A stretch of 5,809 nt of DNA from an uncultured Clostridia bacterium (GCA_947178045.1 CAMWWR010000137.1:1-5809); one strand, 5' to 3'; positions 1 through 5,809 are shown, numbered from the stretch's first letter. Notes: generated by a model not told the origin, from the letters alone. Made by a program: numbers and translations.

Positions 1-40
1 GGAGAAGTTTAAGGAGATGGATGGCTTTGCCGCCAACTAA
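1..40 (+). CDS. C-terminal end of upstream gene, probably tail tube protein (XkdM-like), partial
   Basis: A reading frame open from base 2 gives EKFKEMDGFAAN and ends at TAA 38-40. Only twelve residues are visible, so the sequence itself does not identify the family. The call rests on position: in PBSX-type tail operons the gene directly before the XkdN-like chaperone is the tail tube protein XkdM. The stop is followed by a 54-base gap that holds only the ribosome binding site of the next gene, which fits one continuous transcript. The start and most of the gene lie outside the window. Confidence 0.5.
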   Translation, partial: EKFKEMDGFAAN

Positions 41-77
41 GAAAGCGCTTTGATCGGCGTTCCCCTGAAAAATTAGA

Positions 78-84
78 AAAGGAG
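78..84 (+). promoter_or_regulatory. Ribosome binding site of the XkdN-like gene
   Basis: AAAGGAG lies ten bases before ATG 95. A second purine patch (AGAGGA, 88-93) is too close to the start to serve as the main site. The rest of the gap 41-94 shows no promoter or terminator that I can support. Confidence 0.6.
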
Positions 85-94
85 ATTAGAGGAT

Positions 95-526
95 ATGTCA
101 AAATTTGCAAAATTTATGAAGGAAAACAAGGCAGTGAGGGCGAACGAGCTCCATGTCGTTACAAAGCTGCTCTGTGATGAGAAGGGCAACCCGCTCGAGT
201 GGGAGTTCCGCCATATCACCTCGAAGGAGAATGAAGAGATTCGGGAGGCCTGCACGGTTGAGCTTCCGGTGACGGGAAAGCCGAATCTGTATCGGCCGAG
301 ACTGAAGTCGGGCCTGTATATCCAGAAGATGATCGTGGCGTCTGTTGTCGTACCGGATCTGTATGACGCGCAGCTGCAGGATTCCTACGGCGTGAAGGAG
401 CCGGAGGACCTGCTCCTCGCGATGGTGGACGACCCGGGCGAATACAATGACCTTGCCGCCTATGTGCAGAATTTCCAGGGCTTCAATGCGTCGTTTGAGG
501 ATAAGGTGGCCGAGGCAAAAAACTGA
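95..526 (+). CDS. xkdN: XkdN-like phage tail assembly chaperone (short form)
   Basis: This is a 143-residue cytoplasmic protein of the XkdN/Phage_TAC family, expected to bind the tape measure protein and keep it soluble while the tail tube assembles around it. It would not be part of the finished particle. Family-like features are an N-terminal segment that reads like a chaperone (LHVVTKLLCDEKGNPLEWEF, residues 19-38), the following HITSKENEEIR (40-50), and LQDSYGV (94-100) before an acidic helical C-terminus. Length and position between tube and tape measure genes match PBSX xkdN. ATG 95 is supported by AAAGGAG ten bases upstream. The last codons AAA AAC (518-523) lie directly before TGA and form part of a canonical slippery heptamer, so this is probably the shorter of two products from one start (see 523-717). 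The family call is strong; the chaperone role is inferred from the family. Confidence 0.9.
   Translation: MSKFAKFMKENKAVRANELHVVTKLLCDEKGNPLEWEFRHITSKENEEIREACTVELPVTGKPNLYRPRLKSGLYIQKMIVASVVVPDLYDAQLQDSYGVKEPEDLLLAMVDDPGEYNDLAAYVQNFQGFNASFEDKVAEAKN
517..523 (+). promoter_or_regulatory. Slippery heptamer A AAA AAC for -1 frameshifting
   Basis: In the XkdN-like frame the bases read GCA AAA AAC TGA, so 517-523 is A AAA AAC, an exact X XXY YYZ heptamer in the correct phase. The next codon is the zero-frame stop. A slip of one base back lets both tRNAs re-pair on AAA AAA and continues at CTG 523-525 into a frame open to 717. The motif and phase are read directly; activity is inferred from the conserved frameshift in tail assembly chaperone genes of dsDNA phages (lambda G/GT type). 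A possible stimulatory ribosome-binding-like AAGG at 503-506 lies ten bases upstream, which is only suggestive. Confidence 0.8.
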
Positions 527-717
527 TTGAGGGAGGGGATTGGGAAGCGAATTTCGCTTACTATGCCCTCCTGAAGCTTCATATCCTGCCGTCCGTCTTT
601 TTCGGGATGGACGAGCAGGAAAAGGCTTTTGTCGTGGCGGCGATCAAGGTCAAGATCAGGAACGACCGGGAACGGGAAAGAGAGGCAAAGAGAAAGGCGG
701 GCAGGAAAGGCAGGTGA
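523..717 (+). CDS. -1 frame extension of the tail assembly chaperone (G-T type long form, 207 aa)
   Basis: After the slip at 517-523 the -1 frame reads 64 codons to TGA 715-717, so the fused product would have 207 residues (143 plus 64). The extension begins LIEGGDWEANFAYYALLKLH, continues with ILPSVFFGMDEQEKAFVVAA, and ends in a highly charged tail rich in Arg, Lys and Glu. It looks like a real short helical domain, unlike the Arg/Gly/Pro-rich translation of the overlapping frame from TTG 540. The frame is closed upstream by TAA 502-504 and has no ATG until 607, which lacks a ribosome binding site and lies inside the domain. Independent initiation is therefore unlikely and frameshifting is the best explanation. 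By analogy with lambda gpGT the extension should contact the tape measure or tube subunits. It fills the gap between the two neighbouring genes almost exactly. Confidence 0.8.
   Translation: MIEGGDWEANFAYYALLKLHILPSVFFGMDEQEKAFVVAAIKVKIRNDREREREAKRKAGRKGR
532..571 (+). promoter_or_regulatory. Possible frameshift-stimulating RNA structure
   Basis: GGAGGG (532-537) can pair perfectly with CCCTCC (566-571), giving five G-C pairs and one A-U pair. Inside it AAGCGA (545-550) pairs with TCGCTT (554-559) around a three-base loop. The outer stem begins eight bases after the slippery heptamer, close to the usual spacing of stimulatory structures. The purine-rich strand GGGAGGGG also looks like a ribosome binding site, but no sensible start codon follows it at usable spacing: TTG 540 is only two bases away and opens a frame without family resemblance. 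The pairing was found by eye; no folding energy was computed. Confidence 0.45.
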
Positions 718-718
718 T
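712..718 (+). promoter_or_regulatory. Ribosome binding site of the tape measure gene, overlapping the trans-frame stop
   Basis: AGGTGAT matches the anti-Shine-Dalgarno end of 16S rRNA over seven bases and sits five bases before ATG 724. Its TGA (715-717) is also the stop of the -1 frame extension, so ribosomes completing the long chaperone form end on the initiation site of the tape measure gene. This supports ATG 724 as the start. Confidence 0.75.
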
Positions 719-723
719 TTTGC

Positions 724-3700
724 ATGGCATCCATACAGACCGCGATTGAGCTTCAGGACAATTTTACAAGCGTCCTGATGAGTATTATAAATGTGGTGAA
801 CATGTCCGTCTCCACAATGGAACAGATGCAGGCTGCCATGAATGAACCGGTTGACACAGCTTCCATCCAGGGGATGCGTGACCAGCTGGCTCAGGCCACG
901 GTGGCGGCCAGGGAACTGGATGCCGCAATGGCAGGCATCAGCGCCCCGCCTTCTGCTGCTCAGAATACGGCTCCGGCCAAAACGGAATGGCAATCCTACG
1001 AGGGACTTGAAGTATTTACGTCAACGGGAATGGAACGCTTTGCAAAGGAAACTGCGGACGTGAATGCCATGCTGGAACGTTTACATAGCACTCAGATGCA
1101 GGTCACGGAACAGGCAGGGATTTCGGAAATCCTTTCCCCGCAGGCGACTGAGGATATCCGCGAGGTGGAAAGCAGGCTTCAGGCATTACAGGATATGATA
1201 AGCCAGGCTGAAAGCAATCCTCTGAACATGGGGACAGATACGGCGAATGCACAACTGGAACGCCTGCGAGGACAGCTTGACCAGACGATTGCACTGCAGG
1301 ACAGCCTGAACCAGGCCATGCAGGGGGCGGATATGGGAGAGATCAATGACACCTACCTGCAGCTGTCTCAGAATATCAGCGATGTGGAGCGGATGGTGCG
1401 AGATTCCTTTGCTGATATCCAGCCGGTGGAGGTTCCGATTACATGGAATATGGAGACCATGGAGGTATTCACAGGGACCGGAATGGAACGGTTTGAGCAG
1501 GAGGTACAGAGCGTAAACGGCATGCTGGAGCAGCTGAGCGCAACACAGGATACCATCGCAAAGCAGGCATACGATACGAACCTGTTCCCTCCGGAAGCGG
1601 CCCGGGATATGAACAGCCTGGCCGTCCGGATTGATACGGTGCGCAGCCGGATTCAGATGATCGAGAACAACCCGCTGAACATGGGCGCGGATACCGCAAA
1701 TAATGAGCTGGAACAGCTGCGGGCACAGCTCAGTCAGGCGGTCCGGGAGCAGGAAAATCTGAACCGCGCCGTAGAGAGTATGGATGTGCAGGCGGCAAAC
1801 GAAGCCTATCTGCGGCTGTCTCAGACGGTTGGCAATACGGAACGGTATATCCGCGACAATGTGGATGAGCAGGGACGGTTCAACCAGGAAATTGAAGAAG
1901 GGAAGGAAGAGGCGGACGGACTGATGCAGACGATCAAAGGCGCGATCGCGGCGTACGCCACTATTCATACTCTTTCGGCAGCATTGAATTTATCTGATCA
2001 GATGACCTCGACGACTGCCCGCCTGGATTTGATGAATGACGGATTGCAGACCACTCAGGAGATGCAGGATATGATTTATCTTTCAGCGGAGCGGTCGCGC
2101 GGCTCTTATCAGGCGACCGCCGACGCTGTTTCCAAGCTCGGACTTATGGCAGGCGACGCTTTTTCCAGCAGCAAAGAGATCATTGCCTTCATGGAGCAGG
2201 TGAATAAGCAATTTGCCATTGCCGGGACGGAAGCATCGGGCATCGATGCCGCCATGCTGCAGCTCACGCAGGCCATGGGCTCCGGGGTGCTCCGCGGGGA
2301 AGAATACAACAGCATCCTGGAGCAGGCCCCGAACATTATCCAGGCGATTGCGGACTATATGGAGGTTCCGAAGGGGAAACTGAAGGACATGGCGGCGGAA
2401 GGGGAGATTACGGCGGAGATTGTCAAGGCGGCCATTTTTGCGGCGACCGACGAGACAAATGCGGCGTTCGAGAGCATGCCGACGACCTTTGAACAGGTCT
2501 GGACATCCTTTCAGAACACTGCTTTGATCGCTTTCCGGCCTGTCCTGCAACGACTGAACGAGCTTGCAAACAGCGAATCATTTCAGAGTTTTGTGGGCAA
2601 TGCGGCAGAAGCTCTTTCCATGGTGGCGGGCATTGCCCTTGAAATCTTTGATCTGCTGGCGGGTGCTGCGGGACTGATTTCTGACAACTGGTCATGGCTG
2701 TCGCCGATTATCTACGGCGTGGCGGCGGCTCTGACAGCCTATTATGGGGCGATGCTTTTGTATAATGCAATCACAGCAATTTCAACGGGCATCACGGCAG
2801 CAAAGGCTTTTGCTGAAAAAGTTCATGCGGCTTCCCTTGCCATGGAATCCGGGGCGACCTTTGCCGCCACTGCAGAACAATATGGGTTTAACGCAGCATT
2901 GCTGGCTTGTCCGATCACCTGGATTGTTCTGGCGATTATTGCGCTGATTGCGGTGATCGCTGTTCTGGCAAATCATTTTTCAGGTGCAGGACATATTGCG
3001 CAGAGTGCGTTTGGAGTAGTCTGCGGCGGTGTGAATGTGGGCATCCAGTTTTTCAAAAATCTGGGGTTGACGGTGGCCAATATTGCGCTTGGAATTGGGG
3101 CCGCTATTGGTGCATGCGGACAGAACCTCATGACAGCATTTCATAATGCGATTTCCAGTGTTCGTTCATGGTGGTATGATCTTCTCTCAACTGCGCTTGA
3201 GGTAGTTGAAAAGATATGTGCCTCCCTCAATAAGCTGCCGTTTGTGAGCTTTGATTATTCCGGGATAAGTAATGCTGCGGATGACTATGCAGCAAAAGCA
3301 GCAGCTGCCGCGAATGATAAGCGTGAATATACGAGCATTTCAGAGGCATTCCACGATGGAATGTCAACATTTGACACTTTTCAGGAAGGCTGGGTCATGG
3401 ATGCGTACCGGGCGGGAGCATCCTGGGGGGACGACATCACGGAGAAAGTGGAAAACTTCTTTTCGGGCCATTCCGGGGATGATGGTATCCCAAATCCGGA
3501 GGACTATGAAAACTTGGGCAATTATGGTGCTGAGATTGCCGAAAATACCGGAGCAATCAGGGATTCCATGGATATTACGGAGGAGGAGCTGAAGTATATG
3601 CGCGATATTGCCGAACGGGAACAGATCAACCGGTACACAACCGGCGAGATTACGATCGAGCAGACCAATTATAACACGGTTTCCGGAACGATGGATCTGG

Positions 3701-3768
3701 ACGGTATCATTGATGGGCTGACGGATTCCGCAAATGAGGCGGCAAATATGATCGCAGAGGGGGTCTGA
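724..3768 (+). CDS. xkdO: Phage tail tape measure protein (XkdO-like)
   Basis: This 1014-residue protein would set tail length by acting as the scaffold around which tube subunits polymerise, and is probably released on injection. Residues 1-70 are a helical N-terminal segment seen in Firmicutes tape measures (IQTAIELQDNFTSVLMSIIN). Residues 88-238 and 239-389 are a tandem duplicated coiled-coil-like module. Residues about 400-610 match the tape measure N-terminal domain family (TIGR02675 type), including LTQAMGSGVLRGEEYNSILE and PKGKLKDMAAEGEITAE. Hydrophobic segments follow at about 630-690, 727-749 (ITWIVLAIIALIAVIAVLA) and 765-800, typical of the membrane-active central part. The C-terminal 110 residues (LKYMRDIAEREQINRYTTGE at 957-974) resemble the conserved ends of clostridial tape measures. 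I see no lysozyme or peptidase domain. If fully helical, at about 0.15 nm per residue it would span roughly 150 nm, an upper-limit rule of thumb. Confidence 0.93.
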   Translation: MASIQTAIELQDNFTSVLMSIINVVNMSVSTMEQMQAAMNEPVDTASIQGMRDQLAQATVAARELDAAMAGISAPPSAAQNTAPAKTEWQSYEGLEVFTSTGMERFAKETADVNAMLERLHSTQMQVTEQAGISEILSPQATEDIREVESRLQALQDMISQAESNPLNMGTDTANAQLERLRGQLDQTIALQDSLNQAMQGADMGEINDTYLQLSQNISDVERMVRDSFADIQPVEVPITWNMETMEVFTGTGMERFEQEVQSVNGMLEQLSATQDTIAKQAYDTNLFPPEAARDMNSLAVRIDTVRSRIQMIENNPLNMGADTANNELEQLRAQLSQAVREQENLNRAVESMDVQAANEAYLRLSQTVGNTERYIRDNVDEQGRFNQEIEEGKEEADGLMQTIKGAIAAYATIHTLSAALNLSDQMTSTTARLDLMNDGLQTTQEMQDMIYLSAERSRGSYQATADAVSKLGLMAGDAFSSSKEIIAFMEQVNKQFAIAGTEASGIDAAMLQLTQAMGSGVLRGEEYNSILEQAPNIIQAIADYMEVPKGKLKDMAAEGEITAEIVKAAIFAATDETNAAFESMPTTFEQVWTSFQNTALIAFRPVLQRLNELANSESFQSFVGNAAEALSMVAGIALEIFDLLAGAAGLISDNWSWLSPIIYGVAAALTAYYGAMLLYNAITAISTGITAAKAFAEKVHAASLAMESGATFAATAEQYGFNAALLACPITWIVLAIIALIAVIAVLANHFSGAGHIAQSAFGVVCGGVNVGIQFFKNLGLTVANIALGIGAAIGACGQNLMTAFHNAISSVRSWWYDLLSTALEVVEKICASLNKLPFVSFDYSGISNAADDYAAKAAAAANDKREYTSISEAFHDGMSTFDTFQEGWVMDAYRAGASWGDDITEKVENFFSGHSGDDGIPNPEDYENLGNYGAEIAENTGAIRDSMDITEEELKYMRDIAEREQINRYTTGEITIEQTNYNTVSGTMDLDGIIDGLTDSANEAANMIAEGV
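985..1437 (+). repeat. Tape measure module, copy 1 (151 residues)
   Basis: Residues 88-238 of the tape measure. It shares with copy 2, at a constant offset of 151 residues, the blocks EVFTSTGMERF (96-106), NPLNMGTDTAN (165-175), LERLRGQLDQ (178-187) and YLQLSQ (211-216). The DNA is also recognisably similar, for example CTGAACATGGG in both copies. Boundaries are approximate, since the module edges are chosen by alignment by eye. Confidence 0.85.
1438..1890 (+). repeat. Tape measure module, copy 2 (151 residues)
   Basis: Residues 239-389, directly following copy 1. Matching blocks are EVFTGTGMERF (247-257), NPLNMGADTAN (316-326), LEQLRAQLSQ (329-338) and AYLRLSQTVGNTERYIRDN (361-379). This copy continues smoothly into the following domain, so it may be the ancestral one. 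Divergence between copies shows that the duplication is not recent. Confidence 0.85.
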
Positions 3769-3771
3769 ATT

Positions 3772-4494
3772 GTGAGCACGAACGGGTACGATTTTTATCT
3801 GGACAAATGCCGGCTGCCCATAACGCCGCAGAAGCTGCAGGTAAAAATTAAAAACGCCAATTCTACGCTGACACTGATCAATGAGGGGGAAATCAACATA
3901 CTGAAGGCCCCGGCACTGACGGATATTGAATTCGAATGCCAGATTCCGCAGGTCGAGTATCCATTTGCAGTCTATCCGGGCGGGTTTCAGGGAGCCTCGC
4001 ATTTTTTGAGTCTCCTTGAAACGCTGAAGACACAGAAAAAGCCGTTCCAGTTCATTGTTTCCCGGACAATGCCGGATGGGAAGGTTCTTTTTTCCACAAA
4101 TATGAAGGTATCCATGGAGGATTACGGGATTACCGAGCAGGCAAAAAACGGATTTGACCTGACGGTAAAGATCGGACTGAAGCAGTACCGGGAGTATGCC
4201 ACGAAGACCGTGAGCATCCGGGAAGGCGGAAGCGGAGGAGCCGGGGCGACAGTGCAGGCTCAAAGGGCGAAGTCAACCGTCCGGGCTTCAGGCCCTGTCG
4301 GAATAGGCTCGGAGGTCATTGTAAACGGACAGCTTCACCGGGACAGCTACGGGAGCGGCCCCGGAAAGACACTGGTCAATTACCGGGGCCAGGTAAACTT
4401 CGTGAATCAAAAAGGCTCGCATCCCTATCATATCATTTCACCTTCTGGCGGATGGCTGGGCTGGGTTACTGCCGGCAGCATACAGGAGGTGTAA
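3772..4494 (+). CDS. xkdP: XkdP-like baseplate/tube adaptor protein with C-terminal SH3-like domain
   Basis: A 240-residue protein in the place of PBSX XkdP, between tape measure and hub genes. Residues 1-145 resemble the XkdP N-terminal part: FYLDKCRLPITPQKLQVKIK near the start, then LKAPALTDIEFECQIPQ (45-60), FLSLLETLKTQKKPFQFIV and a strand-rich end near TVKIGLKQYREY. A Gly/Ser/Ala-rich linker (150-177) leads to residues 178-240, which look SH3-like: GSEVIVNGQLHRDSYG, KGSHPYHI and SGGWLGWV with W228 and W231. PBSX XkdP ends in LysM, so the C-terminus is exchanged here. Its likely role is joining tube and hub at the tail tip; a cell-wall-binding role for the end domain is inference. GTG 3772 is chosen because it follows a purine-rich AGAGGGGG (3756-3763) and leaves only three bases after the tape measure stop. 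Confidence 0.85.
   Translation: MSTNGYDFYLDKCRLPITPQKLQVKIKNANSTLTLINEGEINILKAPALTDIEFECQIPQVEYPFAVYPGGFQGASHFLSLLETLKTQKKPFQFIVSRTMPDGKVLFSTNMKVSMEDYGITEQAKNGFDLTVKIGLKQYREYATKTVSIREGGSGGAGATVQAQRAKSTVRASGPVGIGSEVIVNGQLHRDSYGSGPGKTLVNYRGQVNFVNQKGSHPYHIISPSGGWLGWVTAGSIQEV
4484..4491 (+). promoter_or_regulatory. Ribosome binding site fixing the TTG start of the XkdQ-like gene
   Basis: AGGAGGTG is an excellent match to the anti-Shine-Dalgarno sequence and lies six bases before TTG 4498. It is embedded in the final codons of the preceding gene, whose TAA is at 4492-4494, so the two genes are probably translationally coupled. Confidence 0.8.
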
Positions 4495-4497
4495 TAT

Positions 4498-5478
4498 TTG
4501 GAGACAGAGCTTTTGATTTCGGATGCCGGCAGCACAAAGGGGTATCTCCCGCTTGTGGAGGAAGGCATTGAATGGAGCACCGAACGGAGAGGAGCGCCCG
4601 GAAAGCTGAGTTTTAAGATTTTAAAGGATGATGTGATCCGGTTTGAGGAAGGGGCTGCGGTGCGCCTGAGAGTGGATGGGAAGCCTCTCTTCGTTGGGTT
4701 TGTGGTTTCAAAAAAGAGGGATAAAAACCAGATTGTTACGGTGACCGCCTACGATCAGCTGCGTTATCTGAATAACAAGGATACTTATGTTTATGAGAAC
4801 AGGACGGCCTCGCAGCTTATCCGGATGATCGCGGCGGACTTCCGGCTGAATACCGGGACAATCGAGAATACGAAGTATGTGATTGCTTCGAGGGTGGAGG
4901 ACAATACCTCCCTGTTCGATATGATCGGGAACGCCCTTGATCTGACGCTGCAGAACCGAAAGGAAATGTTCGTGCTGTTTGACGATTCTGGTAAGCTGAC
5001 GCTGAAGAATATCGCTTCCATGCGGGTTGGCACGCCGGGAGCGTACCTGATGATCGATGAGGAGACCGGGGAGAATTTCGAATACACCTCCAGCATAGAC
5101 AGCAACACCTATAACAGGATCAAGCTCACTTATGACAACGAGGAGACCGGAAAACGGGAGGTTTATCTTGCCCAGGATTCTGCCAATATGAATCGATGGG
5201 GCATCCTGCAGTATTACGATACGCTTTCCAAAGGGGAAAACGGGAAGGCGAAAGCGGATGCTCTGTTGAAGCTGTACAACAGCAGAACAAGGAACCTTAA
5301 GATCACAAACGCGATCGGCGATACACGGGTCAGGGCGGGAAGCATGGTCGTGGTAAAGCTTGCGCTCGGCGATTTGGAATTGAAAAATTTCATGCTGGTC
5401 GAGAGGGTAACACACACCTTCCGGCTGGATGAACATTTTATGGACCTGACACTCAGAGGAGGTGAATTTGTTGGCTGA
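4498..5478 (+). CDS. xkdQ: XkdQ-like baseplate hub protein
   Basis: A 326-residue protein of the XkdQ/YqbQ family, the baseplate hub of PBSX-type tails and related in role to T4 gp27 and P2 gpD. The hub is the platform on which the tube starts and to which the spike attaches. Visible family features are the first strand-rich domain (GIEWSTERRGAPGKLSFKIL, residues 23-42, then VRLRVDGKPLFVGFV), the hallmark TVTAYDQLRYLNNKDTYVY (81-99) followed by ASQLIRMIAADF (104-115), LFDMIGNALDLTL (139-151), and a C-terminal return to the hub fold with VRAGSMVVVKL and MLVERVTHTFRLDEHFMDLT. Length is normal and no peptidase or lysozyme domain is fused. The TTG start is supported by AGGAGGTG six bases upstream. 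The 3' end overlaps the next gene by eight bases. Confidence 0.92.
   Translation: METELLISDAGSTKGYLPLVEEGIEWSTERRGAPGKLSFKILKDDVIRFEEGAAVRLRVDGKPLFVGFVVSKKRDKNQIVTVTAYDQLRYLNNKDTYVYENRTASQLIRMIAADFRLNTGTIENTKYVIASRVEDNTSLFDMIGNALDLTLQNRKEMFVLFDDSGKLTLKNIASMRVGTPGAYLMIDEETGENFEYTSSIDSNTYNRIKLTYDNEETGKREVYLAQDSANMNRWGILQYYDTLSKGENGKAKADALLKLYNSRTRNLKITNAIGDTRVRAGSMVVVKLALGDLELKNFMLVERVTHTFRLDEHFMDLTLRGGEFVG
5458..5465 (+). promoter_or_regulatory. Ribosome binding site fixing the TTG start of the DUF2577 gene
   Basis: GGAGGTGA lies five bases before TTG 5471. A second in-frame TTG at 5468 would leave only two bases, so 5471 is preferred. The site sits inside the last codons of the XkdQ-like gene. 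Confidence 0.75.
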
Positions 5479-5809
5479 TTCGATCGGATTTGTCAATATG
5501 ATAAAAAGAGTGGCGCTGGCCGCAGTAAGGGCCTCGAAGCCGGTGGAAGTCTGTTTCGGCCGGGTGACAGAGGAAAGCCCTTTGAAAATCCTTGTAGAAC
5601 AGAAGCTGACACTGGGAAAGGCCCAGCTGATTTTTTCCCGTCATGTAACGGATTATGAAACTGCACTCAGCGGCGGCAAGATTCAAAACGCTGCCGACAC
5701 CACCCCACCGCAAGATCGCAATCCGCACCGAAACAATAAAAAAACAACCGGCAAAAGGATGCTGATCACCGTCCTTAACGGGCTGGCTGTCGGTGATGAG
5801 GTCATCCTT
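5471..5809 (+). CDS. xkdR: DUF2577 family tail/baseplate protein (XkdR-like), 3' end outside the window
   Basis: The frame from TTG 5471 stays open for 113 codons to the last base of the window. It reads ADSIGFVNMIKRVALAAVRA, then SKPVEVCFGRVTEESPLKIL and VEQKLTLGKAQLIFSRHVTD, the pattern of DUF2577/XkdR proteins: an N-terminal helix, then strands with the conserved EQKLTL block. Residues about 75-99 form a hydrophilic Pro/Asn/Lys-rich stretch, followed by LITVLNGLAVGDEVIL, which matches the late family strand region. Members sit directly after xkdQ in PBSX-like operons and are thought to be baseplate components; the molecular role is not established. The start overlaps the XkdQ-like gene by eight bases, so translational coupling is likely. 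A few more residues and the stop are missing. Confidence 0.88.
   Translation, partial: MADSIGFVNMIKRVALAAVRASKPVEVCFGRVTEESPLKILVEQKLTLGKAQLIFSRHVTDYETALSGGKIQNAADTTPPQDRNPHRNNKKTTGKRMLITVLNGLAVGDEVIL

Noticed and set aside
42..51. Perfect palindrome AAAGCGCTTT after the upstream stop, considered as terminator or operator
   Set aside because: It has no room for a hairpin loop and no T run follows; a ten-base palindrome alone is weak evidence for an operator, and the operon continues through it.
607..717. Independent start of the -1 frame at ATG 607
   Set aside because: No ribosome binding site precedes it, and it would remove the most domain-like part of the extension, whereas frameshifting at 517-523 explains the whole frame.
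540..749. 69-residue forward frame from TTG 540 preceded by GGGAGGGG
   Set aside because: The purine run ends two bases before the TTG, the translation is Arg/Gly/Pro-rich and domain-free, and it overlaps both the better-supported -1 extension and the tape measure start.
460..993. 177-codon antisense open frame across the frameshift region
   Set aside because: Covers the chaperone end, the -1 extension and the tape measure start in antisense; low-complexity His/Arg/Leu composition typical of a shadow frame.
1186..1968. 260-codon antisense open frame inside the tape measure gene
   Set aside because: It lies wholly opposite a clear coding region, has a Cys/His/Arg/Leu-rich shadow composition and no ribosome binding site I could support. 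The antisense frame at 2083-2550 is rejected for the same reasons.
3364..4263. 299-codon antisense open frame spanning the tape measure end and XkdP-like gene
   Set aside because: Crosses two recognisable forward genes, has no family-like sequence, and is explained by codon bias of the forward strand.
4707..4720. Run of six A in the XkdQ-like gene as a second slippery site
   Set aside because: The zero frame continues normally through a conserved protein, and there is no adjacent stop or extended alternative frame with family resemblance.
4708..5496. 262-codon antisense open frame opposite the XkdQ-like gene
   Set aside because: The opposite strand is an unmistakable XkdQ family protein; the antisense translation shows no domain pattern.

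Overview
The window is a single forward-strand stretch of a phage tail operon of the PBSX (xkd) type, from a temperate phage, prophage or prophage-derived contractile tail particle of a Firmicutes host. Gene order, strong GGAGG-type ribosome binding sites, GTG/TTG starts and the slightly GC-rich, clostridial-looking proteins suggest a gut Clostridia host such as Lachnospiraceae. The host assignment is inference. All genes point the same way, most are separated by a few bases or overlap, and I see no promoter, terminator, tRNA, CRISPR array, insertion sequence or attachment site.

Layout: 1-40 is the end of an upstream gene, by position probably the tail tube protein (xkdM). 95-526 is an XkdN-like tail assembly chaperone. 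Its last sense codons form the slippery heptamer A AAA AAC directly before the TGA stop, and an open -1 frame runs from there to 717. It would extend the 143-residue protein to 207 residues, a two-product arrangement comparable to lambda G/GT. 724-3768 is the tape measure protein (XkdO-like, 1014 aa), which carries a tandem duplication of a 151-residue module. 3772-4494 is an XkdP-like baseplate/tube-adaptor protein whose C-terminus looks SH3-like, where PBSX XkdP has LysM. 4498-5478 is the XkdQ-like baseplate hub. 5471 to the window end is a DUF2577/XkdR-like protein, cut by the window edge.

How the genes work together: the chaperone and its frameshifted form would coat and manage the tape measure, around which tube subunits polymerise. 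The tape measure sets tail length and sits on the initiator complex of XkdP- and XkdQ-like proteins, with the XkdR-like protein as a further baseplate part. The window alone cannot separate an intact phage from a tailocin, because capsid, sheath, lysis and integration genes lie outside it.

The system is a recognisable family rather than a new one. The points most worth following up are the unannotated -1 frameshift extension with its possible downstream RNA structure, the tape measure duplication, and the C-terminal domain swap in the XkdP-like protein.
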